From an uncultured Candidatus Saccharibacteria bacterium (GTDB taxonomy: Bacteria > Patescibacteriota > Saccharimonadia > Saccharimonadales > Saccharimonadaceae), in contig CANAUU010000028.1 of the NCBI GenBank assembly GCA_947364965.1, forward strand, positions 1 to 10,705: a stretch of DNA of 10,705 nucleotides. The letters are read 5' to 3'. Both the position numbers and the translations under genes were made by a program. Positions 1 through 5,197 of this stretch are shown piece after piece; within the stretch, counting starts at the first letter, position 1; every line of letters begins with the position of its first letter. The notes beneath the pieces are model-generated. The model was not told where the DNA came from. It did not search any database and saw only the letters and a program-made list of their open reading frames with translations.

Positions 1-170
1 CTCCAGTCAAAGCGTTTGAAACCGCGAAAAAGACCCCGAACTTGAAGGTCAAAACCGTCAAACCGGCCTCTGGTAAAACTGTTAAGGAAAAGAAAGCCGA
101 GAAAAAGGCTGCTGCGAAGAACGCAGAAACTAAAAAAACGACTACCAAAATCACTAAAAAGTCTAAATAA
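1..170 (+). CDS. C-terminal end of an unidentified lysine-rich protein (partial)
   Basis: Reading from base 3, an open frame runs 55 codons to a TAA at 168-170; the start lies before the window. The visible part contains 19 lysines in 55 residues, and the last 30 residues are almost entirely Lys, Ala, Thr and Glu, a disordered, positively charged tail of the sort found on ribosomal proteins and nucleic-acid-binding proteins of this kind of organism. The segment before it (AFETAKKTPNLKVKTVKP) matches no family I recognise. The stop lies 12 nt before nusB and no terminator lies between, so the two are probably co-transcribed. Function is not assigned; a ribosomal or DNA-binding protein is only a guess. 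Confidence 0.75.
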   Translation, partial: PVKAFETAKKTPNLKVKTVKPASGKTVKEKKAEKKAAAKNAETKKTTTKITKKSK

Positions 171-182
171 AAGGGAAGGTAT

Positions 183-734
183 ATGGCTAGTAACCGGCAC
201 TTGGGCAGAATTATTGTTTTACAAAGTTTGTACGAATATGAGTTTCGGGCTAAGGCTGGTGACCCCACGGCAGACATTGATGTGATTGTCGCCAAGGATA
301 TTGAACCCTACTCGAAGGCGCTCGGTGATACCGAGTTTGTCTACAGTTTGGCGCGCAGTGTTTCCGAGAAATTCGATGAGCTTGACCAGCAACTCCAGCC
401 GATGGCACCGGAGTGGCCACTCAGTACGATCGCTGCGATTGACCGCAATGTTCTGCGCATGGGGCTCTATGAACTGCAGGCTTCCGCCGATACAGTGCCG
501 CCGAAGGTCGCTATCAATGAAGCCGTCGAGCTAGCCAAGGCTTTTGGTTCCGAAAATTCGTCCAAATTTGTCAACGGTGTCTTGGGCACAGCTTATCGCC
601 AAATCTACGGCGATAATACGCAGCCGTCTAAACCGGCTCATGCCGAGCAATCAACCACCCCGGAAACCTCCGAGATGCCACAAACTTCGAAGGAGCAACA
701 TGACGAAGAAAAAACAACGGGGGGTGAAGCGTAG
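183..734 (+). CDS. nusB: Transcription antitermination factor NusB
   Basis: This 183-residue protein belongs to the NusB family, all-helical RNA-binding proteins that pair with NusE (ribosomal protein S10) on boxA RNA in antitermination complexes on rRNA operons. The N-terminal helix (residues 1-21, ending LQSLYEYEF) matches the family's 'R..A.Q.LY..E' signature. Residues about 83-140 carry the diagnostic C-terminal motifs: AIDRNVLRMGLYEL, INEAVELAKAFG and KFVNGVLG. After about residue 143 comes a hydrophilic tail of roughly 40 residues that typical 130-150 residue NusB proteins lack. A purine-rich AAGGGAAGG lies just upstream of the ATG. The 3' end overlaps the Nudix gene by 35 nt in another frame, so part of the tail also carries that gene's ribosome site and start. 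Confidence 0.93.
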   Translation: MASNRHLGRIIVLQSLYEYEFRAKAGDPTADIDVIVAKDIEPYSKALGDTEFVYSLARSVSEKFDELDQQLQPMAPEWPLSTIAAIDRNVLRMGLYELQASADTVPPKVAINEAVELAKAFGSENSSKFVNGVLGTAYRQIYGDNTQPSKPAHAEQSTTPETSEMPQTSKEQHDEEKTTGGEA

Positions 735-1485
735 CGCTAAACGTCTTGATAACGCGCTTGGTGATGCGCTGGGTGCGAAATCGATTCAGTCGATGCGGCG
801 CCCCCAGCACCCTCGAAAGGCGTCAGGTCCTAACTCTGACCGCGCCAGGCGTTCCGGTCGCCCGAATCAGCCGCATTTAGCGAAGAAATCAGCGCCGAAT
901 ACGCAGTCGACGGGTCATTCCAATGCGCTAGCTTCCGCCTCGCAGCCGGGCAATAAACGCCCGAAAGTACCCGAGGCTCTACCGCTCAAATCCGAGAAAA
1001 TGTCGGCAGTTTCACGCTTGACCGCGCGGGTATTCAAGAAGCCCGCTATTCAAGAAGTCGTGCGCGAGCCGACCGCTGGTGGTATTGTCTTTCGCATGAG
1101 TAAGGACCAGAAAGACATCGAAATTCTGCTCATCCAGGATTCGAAAGGTCGCTGGACCATCCCGAAGGGGCATATCGAGCCCGGCGAGAACGCCAAACAG
1201 ACCGCCATTCGCGAAATCGGCGAGGAATCCGGTCTCTATCATATCGAGGTCTTGATGTGGCTCGGCAAAATCCACTTTCAATACCGCCGCATCGACAAAC
1301 TCGTTCTCATGACGACCCAGATTTATCTCGTGCGTTCGCTCGACGCCCATGAAACCCCGACCAAAGAACAATGGATGAAGGGAATTAAGTGGTTCCGGTT
1401 CAACGACGCGCTTGATGCGATTGAGTATGAAGATATCGAAAAACTAATGCTTCTTGCGAAGAACAAAATCCGCCAGGGGCTCTAA
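700..1485 (+). CDS. Nudix hydrolase with long basic N-terminal extension
   Basis: The 261-residue protein carries a complete Nudix box, G-x5-E-x7-REU-x-EE-x-GU, from G157 to L179, with the metal-binding core REIGEESGL at 171-179. Nudix enzymes hydrolyse nucleoside diphosphates linked to another moiety, using Mg2+ on the box glutamates. The domain spans about residues 120-255 and has the WTIPKGHIEPGE lead-in seen in Ap4A-hydrolase/MutT-like members, but the substrate cannot be read from sequence. Residues 1-118 are a basic, Ser/Pro/Asn-rich, probably disordered extension. The open frame could begin at 544, but the ATG at 700 is chosen because AAGGAG lies at 690-695 and the longer version would overlap nusB by 190 nt. 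It sits inside the nusB-rnc cluster, suggesting co-translation. Confidence 0.88.
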   Translation: MTKKKQRGVKRSAKRLDNALGDALGAKSIQSMRRPQHPRKASGPNSDRARRSGRPNQPHLAKKSAPNTQSTGHSNALASASQPGNKRPKVPEALPLKSEKMSAVSRLTARVFKKPAIQEVVREPTAGGIVFRMSKDQKDIEILLIQDSKGRWTIPKGHIEPGENAKQTAIREIGEESGLYHIEVLMWLGKIHFQYRRIDKLVLMTTQIYLVRSLDAHETPTKEQWMKGIKWFRFNDALDAIEYEDIEKLMLLAKNKIRQGL

Positions 1486-1495
1486 AGGAGGTGGA

Positions 1496-2230
1496 ATGAA
1501 CACTGAAGAATATCAAAAATTTGCGCGCGAGCAGCTCGGCTTCGAGTTTAACGATATCATGCTGCTCGTGACCGCGCTCACGCACCGCAGCTATGTCAAC
1601 GAACATCGCGAAAGCGTTAAGGAGCACAACGAACGCCTTGAATTTCTCGGCGACGCTGTGCTGGAGCTGGTGTCTTCTGACTTTTTGTATCGTAATTACG
1701 ACGAGCCAGAAGGCATCATGACTGCTTGGCGCTCCGCCCTAGTTCGCACCGAAAGTATCGGCGCTGCCGGCGAAGAGCTCGGCTATGGTCCACTCGTCCG
1801 CCTCTCGAAGGGTGAAAAGCACGGCTCCGACCGCGCCCATGCCGTTATCCTCGCTGACTGTTTCGAGGCGGTTATCGGCGCGATTTACCTCGACCAGGGC
1901 TACGAAACCGCTCGCGATTTCATCGCCAAGCACATCCTCGTCAAGCTCGACAAAATCCTCGAAGACGGCAGCTGGCGCGACCCGAAATCCTATCTCCAGG
2001 AACTCGCCCAGCATAATGACGGCGCTACCCCTTCCTATAAAGTTCTCGACGAAGATGGCCCCGATCATAATAAGACCTTCACCATTGGCGTCTATGTCGG
2101 CAAACAGCTCAAAGCTACCGGCACCGGTCACTCCAAGCAGGAGGCTGAGGGCGCTGCTGCTGCCGAAGCAGTCAAAGAATATCTCAAAAATATGCCCAAA
2201 TCCAAACCTAAAGCGGTCAAAAAGGCATAA
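1496..2230 (+). CDS. rnc: Ribonuclease III
   Basis: A 244-residue protein of normal length for bacterial RNase III, the homodimeric Mg2+-dependent endonuclease that cuts double-stranded RNA during rRNA maturation and mRNA decay. The family signature ERLEFLGDAVLEL is at residues 46-58, with E46, E49 and D53 at the catalytic positions, and the second active-site motif ADCFEAVIGAIYLD (120-133) supplies D121 and E124. A C-terminal dsRNA-binding domain spans about residues 162-232, from DPKSYLQELAQ through the KQEAEGAAAAEA helix. The ATG at 1496 is preferred to the in-frame ATG at 1454 because a near-perfect AAAGGAGGTGG lies at 1484-1494, overlapping the Nudix stop codon; this implies translational coupling. 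The tail is Lys-rich. No terminator follows; a promoter begins 6 nt after the stop. Confidence 0.96.
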   Translation: MNTEEYQKFAREQLGFEFNDIMLLVTALTHRSYVNEHRESVKEHNERLEFLGDAVLELVSSDFLYRNYDEPEGIMTAWRSALVRTESIGAAGEELGYGPLVRLSKGEKHGSDRAHAVILADCFEAVIGAIYLDQGYETARDFIAKHILVKLDKILEDGSWRDPKSYLQELAQHNDGATPSYKVLDEDGPDHNKTFTIGVYVGKQLKATGTGHSKQEAEGAAAAEAVKEYLKNMPKSKPKAVKKA

Positions 2231-2235
2231 AAGTA

Positions 2236-2264
2236 TTGACTTTCGTAGCAAAGTGTGCTATAAT
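2236..2264 (+). promoter_or_regulatory. Sigma-70-type promoter P1 upstream of the rpsP leader
   Basis: TTGACT at 2236-2241 and TATAAT at 2259-2264 are separated by exactly 17 bp, close to the housekeeping consensus. Transcription would start near 2271, giving a roughly 200-nt leader before rpsP. The 36-bp stretch 2234-2269 matches 4732-4767 at 28 positions, including spacer positions outside the -35 and -10 boxes. Confidence 0.8.
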
Positions 2265-2298
2265 GAAAGTATAACCTCGAAAGAGGGGCTTGCTTGCT

Positions 2299-2460
2299 AT
2301 GCATTGTTATGATGACATCGCTGCCATCATTACCATCATTGCCACCGTCGCCATTATTACTATCATTGCCAACGCTGTCATCGTTGTCATCGTTGCGCCA
2401 TTGCGGCGCCCCTTTACTTTTCTCGGAACCTTTGCTATAATTGCCATATCATTAAATTAA
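2299..2460 (+). CDS. Ile/Val/Ala-rich 53-residue leader peptide or small membrane protein
   Basis: An ATG at 2299 opens a 53-codon frame that ends in TAA at 2458-2460, within the TAAGGAG that serves rpsP. GAGGGG at 2283-2288 lies 10 nt upstream and could serve as a Shine-Dalgarno sequence, and the promoter at 2236-2264 would place transcription start about 28 nt before the ATG. The product holds about 14 Ile, 5 Val and 9 Ala, largely arranged as triplets (AII, TII, ATV, AII, TII, VIV); residues 7-33 form a continuous hydrophobic stretch long enough for one membrane helix, followed by PLRRP. A small GC hairpin falls inside the frame (2395-2409). The layout resembles amino-acid biosynthesis leader peptides such as ilvL, but here the downstream gene is rpsP. 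It could also be chance coding in low-complexity DNA. Confidence 0.5.
   Translation: MHCYDDIAAIITIIATVAIITIIANAVIVVIVAPLRRPFTFLGTFAIIAISLN
2395..2418 (+). terminator. Possible attenuator hairpin in the rpsP leader
   Basis: GCGCC (2395-2399) pairs with GGCGC (2405-2409) around a 5-nt loop, followed by a pyrimidine-rich CCCTTTACTTTT. The stem has only 5 bp and the T-run is interrupted, so this is a weak terminator candidate. The same bases GCCCCT (2408-2413) are complementary to AGGGGC (2284-2289) at the leader ORF's putative ribosome site, which would give a competing fold. Confidence 0.3.
2413..2441 (+). promoter_or_regulatory. Sigma-70-type promoter P2 directly upstream of rpsP
   Basis: TTTACT (2413-2418) and a perfect TATAAT (2436-2441) are 17 bp apart. 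A start near 2448 would give a leader of about 20 nt, just enough to include the TAAGGAG before rpsP and bypassing the leader ORF's translation. It lies inside the leader ORF. Confidence 0.65.
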
Positions 2461-2469
2461 GGAGTAAAA

Positions 2470-2838
2470 ATGCTCGCGATTCGTATGCAACGTAATGGCC
2501 GCGCACATCTTCCGATGTACCGGATAGTCGTCCAAGAATCCCAGCGCCACCCTCTCTCGGGTCGTGTTGTGGCTGAGGTCGGCAACTATAACCCGAACAC
2601 TAAAAAGGTGGTCCTTGATAAGGAAAAAGTTGAGTTTTACCTTAAGAACGGCGCTCAACCTTCTTCTCGCGTCGCTCGTGTCTTGACTGGTGAAGGCATC
2701 AAGCTTCCAGATTGGTATAAAGCCCCAACCCAGAAGCATGCCAAAGCCAAGCACGCCGACAAGCTGCGCAAAAACCAGCCTAAAGAGGAGCCCGTCGCCG
2801 AAGGCGCCGAGGCTACCGAAGCTCCAGCTGAAGCCTAA
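2470..2838 (+). CDS. rpsP: 30S ribosomal protein S16
   Basis: The first about 80 residues are a standard S16: it opens with LAIRMQRNGRAHLPMYRIVV, contains the VVAEVGNYNPNTKK motif and the VEFYLKNGAQPSSRV segment. S16 binds 16S rRNA in the 5' domain and is needed for 30S assembly. At 122 residues it is longer than the usual 75-90: residues about 88-122 form a tail that is first Lys-rich, then Glu/Ala/Pro-rich. AAGGAG (2459-2464) lies 5 nt before the ATG and overlaps the stop of the upstream leader ORF, allowing translational coupling. Two promoters lie upstream and a strong terminator 5 nt downstream, so rpsP appears monocistronic apart from the leader. In many bacteria rpsP is next to khpA; here the KhpA-like gene is close by but separated by a minus-strand gene. 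Confidence 0.97.
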   Translation: MLAIRMQRNGRAHLPMYRIVVQESQRHPLSGRVVAEVGNYNPNTKKVVLDKEKVEFYLKNGAQPSSRVARVLTGEGIKLPDWYKAPTQKHAKAKHADKLRKNQPKEEPVAEGAEATEAPAEA

Positions 2839-2842
2839 TTCC

Positions 2843-2872
2843 AAAAAGTCACCCTCTGGAGGGTGACTTTTT
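2843..2872 (+). terminator. Bidirectional intrinsic terminator after rpsP
   Basis: An 8-bp stem (GTCACCCT at 2848-2855 with AGGGTGAC at 2860-2867) closes a CTGG loop and is flanked by A5 and T5 tracts, so it works as a terminator in either direction. It begins 5 nt after the rpsP stop. Confidence 0.93.
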
Positions 2873-2923
2873 GCTAGACATCCTGTACTATGCCGCTCCT
2901 CGCTATGCCCCCGAAACTGCGCC

Positions 2924-2950
2924 GCTTCGAAGGCCGGGTCTTTTCGAAGC
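2924..2950. repeat. 8-bp inverted repeat in the rpsP to surface-protein gap
   Basis: GCTTCGAA (2924-2931) is repeated inverted as TTCGAAGC (2943-2950) with an 11-nt spacer. It lies between the two facing terminators at 2843-2872 and 2979-3013, has no T-run and no clear role. The rest of 2873-2978 shows no gene. Confidence 0.6.
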
Positions 2951-2978
2951 CGTACCTCGTTCTGAGAACACGACCAGT

Positions 2979-3013
2979 AAAAACGCCCCGACATGAATCG
3001 TCGGAGCGTTTTT
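2979..3013 (-). terminator. Bidirectional terminator, probably for the minus-strand gene
   Basis: AAAAACGC (2979-2986) pairs with GCGTTTTT (3006-3013), and CCGAC (2988-2992) pairs with GTCGG (3000-3004) beyond one C-A mismatch; the loop is 7 nt. The T-run occurs on both strands. It sits 55 nt past the stop of the minus-strand gene, which makes that gene its likely client. Confidence 0.88.
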
Positions 3014-3068
3014 GTATGGATGCGGATGGAGTAAACGACTTTTGGGCGGTTGAAGTTTCGAAGCCTAC

Positions 3069-3836
3069 TCAGATAGCCAAAGCCTTGAGTACAGCAACCA
3101 ATAACGCGATGATAACGATGGCACCGATAAAAATTGCCATGCCGACAACCAAAAGTTTGTCGACCCCTCTATCGGGTGTTTTTTCGTTCTCAATCACATC
3201 CGGTGCCGTCTGGGTTTCGCTTGTGGATTGCGACTCATCAGCGGCTTCCGGATCGTCTACCGTAAAGCCGTAGCTGGGCTCGGAAGTGTCGGATTTCACA
3301 TCATCTTCCGGAGCGTCGGCGCGAGAACTTCCGTCGGCAGTTCCAGAGCTCGGCGTTAAACCGTCAGGAGCCAAGGGAGCATCGCCAGGAGCCGCAGAAC
3401 CATCCGATACAACAGGAGGCATCGCAGAGGAATTACCCCCGGAGGAACCGCCATAAATCTGTTGTTCGGTGCGTTCCCAGAACTGATTTTGCTGGTCGTC
3501 GAGGAAATCCCCGACCTTCTCTTGCGCGTTCTGGACGGCATCCTTGCCCTTGTCGAGCAGCTCCGAACCCTTGTCCTTTGCTGACTCGACCCAACCCGGT
3601 CCGTTTTCCTTCACCGCGTCAACAGCGTCGGAAGTCGTGTCCTTCACGGTTTGCCACCAGCCCGGCGCCTTTTCTTTGACGCCCCGATAAAGGCTCGATC
3701 CAGCCGATTTGACGTCTTCCCAGAGAGAGCTCTCCTCGGAAGAATCATCCTCGGCCGCCATCGCCGTCGGCGACATTGCTATTACGCACGCAAAAACCAC
3801 CAACGTCATCCATACAGTTTTGCTAAAGAGCTTCAT
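3069..3836 (-). CDS. Secreted, C-terminally membrane-anchored protein with 11-residue LEA-like repeats
   Basis: A 255-residue protein of no family I can name. Residues 1-27 form a signal peptide: basic start, hydrophobic core about 8-21, then TAMA before an acidic AEDDSSEE mature end. Residues 42-107 form six consecutive 11-residue units, each with Lys second (K43, K54, K65, K76, K87, K98), usually followed by an acid; VKEKAPGWWQT and VKENGPGWVES are a closely matching pair. Such 11-mer amphipathic helices occur in LEA group 3 proteins and apolipoproteins, which associate with membranes or protect against stress; that link is an inference. Residues about 128-225 are Ser/Gly/Pro/Asp/Glu-rich and probably disordered. 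A single helix (about 228-250) and a short tail close the protein, predicting an outside-facing anchored protein. It has its own promoter and terminator, and a GGAGGGA 5 nt before the ATG. Confidence 0.85.
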   Translation of the reverse strand: MKLFSKTVWMTLVVFACVIAMSPTAMAAEDDSSEESSLWEDVKSAGSSLYRGVKEKAPGWWQTVKDTTSDAVDAVKENGPGWVESAKDKGSELLDKGKDAVQNAQEKVGDFLDDQQNQFWERTEQQIYGGSSGGNSSAMPPVVSDGSAAPGDAPLAPDGLTPSSGTADGSSRADAPEDDVKSDTSEPSYGFTVDDPEAADESQSTSETQTAPDVIENEKTPDRGVDKLLVVGMAIFIGAIVIIALLVAVLKALAI

Positions 3837-3868
3837 ACGAATCCCTCCATTCGATAGATTTCACTAGC

Positions 3869-3897
3869 ATTATACATCAAACAACACAATTTGTCAA
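3869..3897 (-). promoter_or_regulatory. Perfect-consensus promoter of the repeat surface-protein gene
   Basis: Read on the minus strand, TTGACA (3897-3892) and TATAAT (3874-3869) are separated by 17 bp, a full match to the housekeeping consensus. Transcription would start near 3862 and run about 26 nt to the ATG at 3836 through a good ribosome site. This predicts strong basal expression unless repressed. Confidence 0.88.
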
Positions 3898-3942
3898 TAT
3901 AGCGTAAACATTTTCCTCAAAAGCACTTACTAAAACCACCTG

Positions 3943-3969
3943 TTGTATTTTTACCGCTTGTGTTATAAT
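3943..3969 (+). promoter_or_regulatory. Extended -10 promoter P1 of the KH-domain gene
   Basis: TGTTATAAT at 3961-3969 is an extended -10 element (TGn plus TATAAT) with a weak TTGTAT at 3943-3948 and a short 15-bp spacer. The -10 is flanked by an inverted pair, CCGCTT (3954-3959) and AAGCGG (3979-3984). It fires away from the minus-strand promoter at 3869-3897, so the two form a divergent promoter region. Confidence 0.6.
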
Positions 3970-4027
3970 AAGAAATGTAAGCGGAAAGTTGTGTTTACAC
4001 TACTTTTCGAACCGACGCAATTATTTC

Positions 4028-4051
4028 TAGTTCGGAGAACTATGATATAAT
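4028..4051 (+). promoter_or_regulatory. Proximal promoter P2 of the KH-domain gene with an overlapping dyad
   Basis: TGATATAAT at 4043-4051 is another extended -10 element; no good -35 is seen. Directly before it, TAGTTC (4028-4033) and GAACTA (4037-4042) form a perfect 6-bp inverted repeat around GGA. This 15-bp dyad fills the spacer where polymerase binds, so it could be a repressor site. Transcription would start near 4058, 27 nt before the gene. Confidence 0.55.
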
Positions 4052-4084
4052 TGATAGCATATACAAAAATAAACTGGAGACCTT

Positions 4085-4510
4085 ATGTCAACCATTGACC
4101 AACAATTTGTAGAATACATCGTAAAAACCCTCGTAAACAATCCCGAAAAGGTCGTTGTCGAACGCGAAATCGACGAACGCGGTGTGCTTTTGAGCCTCAG
4201 CGTCGATCCTGAAGATGTCGGGCGCGTCATCGGCAAACGCGGTGCTACCGCCCAGTCTATTCGTACGCTCCTCCGTGTCCTCGGCACCAAGAATGGCGCC
4301 CGCTATAACCTCAAAGTCGTCAACACCGATGAAGAGGAAGGTATGCCTCGCCAGAGCCGTCGCAATGACCTCGATGACGCTGCCGTCGAAACCATGGCCG
4401 ACGTCGCTGCTGAAACCGCCGAAGCTGCCAACGATGTCGCTGAAGAAGATGGCGAACTCGCCGAGAAAACTCGCGCCGAGCTGGCCGACCTCGACGACCT
4501 CGATATCTAA
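4085..4510 (+). CDS. khpA: KH-domain RNA-binding protein, KhpA-like, with acidic tail
   Basis: Residues 1-80 are a single KH domain of the KhpA (YlqC) family: QQFVEYIVKTLVNNPEKVVV opening, an acidic strand, then VGRVIGKRGATAQSIRTLLR, in which GKRG (50-53) is the RNA-gripping GxxG loop. KhpA partners with KhpB/EloR in Gram-positive bacteria as an RNA chaperone linked to cell elongation; whether a partner exists here cannot be seen. Typical KhpA is about 75-80 residues, whereas this protein has 141: residues 83-141 are a strongly acidic Ala/Glu/Asp-rich tail, probably partly helical. GGAG (4076-4079) lies 5 nt before the ATG. In many bacteria khpA directly follows rpsP, and a relic of that order remains here with the surface-protein gene between them. 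A terminator follows. Confidence 0.88.
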   Translation: MSTIDQQFVEYIVKTLVNNPEKVVVEREIDERGVLLSLSVDPEDVGRVIGKRGATAQSIRTLLRVLGTKNGARYNLKVVNTDEEEGMPRQSRRNDLDDAAVETMADVAAETAEAANDVAEEDGELAEKTRAELADLDDLDI

Positions 4511-4544
4511 TCCCGCACAGTTTCGAAAATCCTAGAGAACAGAG

Positions 4545-4571
4545 AAATAGCCCCCGGAGTGGGGCTATTTT
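4545..4571 (+). terminator. Intrinsic terminator after the KH-domain gene
   Basis: A 10-bp stem (AAATAGCCCC at 4545-4554 with GGGGCTATTT at 4561-4570) closes a CGGAGT loop and runs into TTTT, then GCTTTT. It lies 35 nt after the stop codon. Confidence 0.93.
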
Positions 4572-4610
4572 GCTTTTCGACCATCTTAACCTTCCAATTA
4601 AGCATGACCG

Positions 4611-4669
4611 TTCATATTTCCAGAGCTAAGGCTGCTCATATTTCCTAGCCTAAAATCATTCATATTTCT
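4611..4669. repeat. Three direct repeats of an 11-bp motif at exact 24-bp spacing
   Basis: Copies of [TC]TCATATTTC[CT] begin at 4611, 4635 and 4659, so both intervals are exactly 24 bp; the bases between them diverge. Both strands have stops in the frames I checked, so the array does not look coding. It lies 65 bp upstream of the promoter at 4734, in an otherwise empty stretch (4572-4733). It could be a regulator-binding array or a decayed tandem repeat. Confidence 0.75.
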
Positions 4670-4733
4670 GGGGCTTTTCTCCGTCCAATCCTGCTTAAAC
4701 TTGCCGAAATTATGAAATAACCTCAGCTACATA

Positions 4734-4762
4734 TTGACTTTTCAAGAAAAGTATGCTACAAT
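4734..4762 (+). promoter_or_regulatory. Sigma-70-type promoter of the small membrane-protein locus
   Basis: TTGACT (4734-4739) and TACAAT (4757-4762) are 17 bp apart. The surrounding 36 bp (4732-4767) matches the rpsP-leader promoter region at 28 positions, including AAAGT and TGC in the spacer. A start near 4769 gives a leader of about 138 nt. Confidence 0.78.
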
Positions 4763-4768
4763 AGAAGG

Positions 4769-4906
4769 AGAGAGTAGGGAGAAAAACCGAAATCGAACCT
4801 TTAGAAGTTGAAGTACTTGCCCCATTGATCGCTCTCGCCTAGCCGCCGTCATACCTATGCCCACTAAATCTGTTGTGAAATTTCACCAAAAAGGAGAGTA
4901 TTTGCT
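4769..4906 (+). promoter_or_regulatory. 5' leader of the small membrane-protein locus
   Basis: About 138 nt are predicted between transcription start and the ATG at 4907. The stretch contains a purine-rich start (GAAGGAGAGAG at 4765-4775), a perfect 12-bp palindrome GTGAAATTTCAC (4875-4886) just before the ribosome site AAGGAG (4891-4896), and a 17-codon frame from 4857 whose TGA overlaps the gene's ATG as ATGA. That mini-ORF lacks a ribosome site. No known riboswitch is recognised. Confidence 0.4.
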
Positions 4907-5197
4907 ATGAAAAAGTTCTGGAGCACTGCTAAACACGTAATGTGGTATCTCAGCGCCGCTGCTACGCCGTTCTATATGATCGGCGGTTTTGCGAATGTCG
5001 TAATCCCTCAGCTCTGCAAAGGCTTCGAGAATCCTTGGATGCTCATTGGCTGGGTTGTTCGAGCCTATAGCCTGATCGCCTGGCCTTGGCTCTTGGGAGC
5101 GGCCTGGCGGCTTGTTGTCCGTAACCCTGATGAATCCTACGAATGTCCGATGTCTCTGGGGGGCGCATCTATAGAGGTCCCTCGGGCGGTATTCTGA
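4907..5197 (+). CDS. Small two-helix membrane protein (5' part of a possible frameshifted gene)
   Basis: A 96-residue protein of no recognised family. It begins MKKFW and has two hydrophobic segments, about residues 11-36 and 43-70, joined by a short loop; many Trp residues mark the membrane borders. AAGGAG lies 10 nt before the ATG. The last 11 residues (after a six-G run at 5158-5163) are polar and look unlike a natural end. The next frame, entered by a -1 shift at G-GGG-GGC (5158-5164), continues with two more hydrophobic segments. The overlapping pair may therefore be one 170-residue, four-helix protein, made by programmed frameshifting or interrupted by a base error. As drawn, the protein would be a stand-alone two-helix product. 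Confidence 0.7.
   Translation: MKKFWSTAKHVMWYLSAAATPFYMIGGFANVVIPQLCKGFENPWMLIGWVVRAYSLIAWPWLLGAAWRLVVRNPDESYECPMSLGGASIEVPRAVF

Noticed and set aside
544..699. Longer start for the Nudix gene at 544
   Set aside because: It would overlap nusB by 190 nt and lacks a ribosome site, whereas ATG 700 has AAGGAG 4 nt upstream.
3786..3788. Lipoprotein cysteine (C17) in the surface protein signal peptide
   Set aside because: The preceding VFA does not fit the lipobox well because of Phe at -2, and a better cleavage site (AMA) follows at residue 27.
4611..4669. CRISPR array
   Set aside because: The repeats are only 11 bp with 13-bp gaps and no cas genes are present.
4857..4910. 17-codon ORF whose TGA overlaps the membrane gene ATG
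   Set aside because: It has no Shine-Dalgarno sequence and is short enough to occur by chance; noted in the leader entry only.
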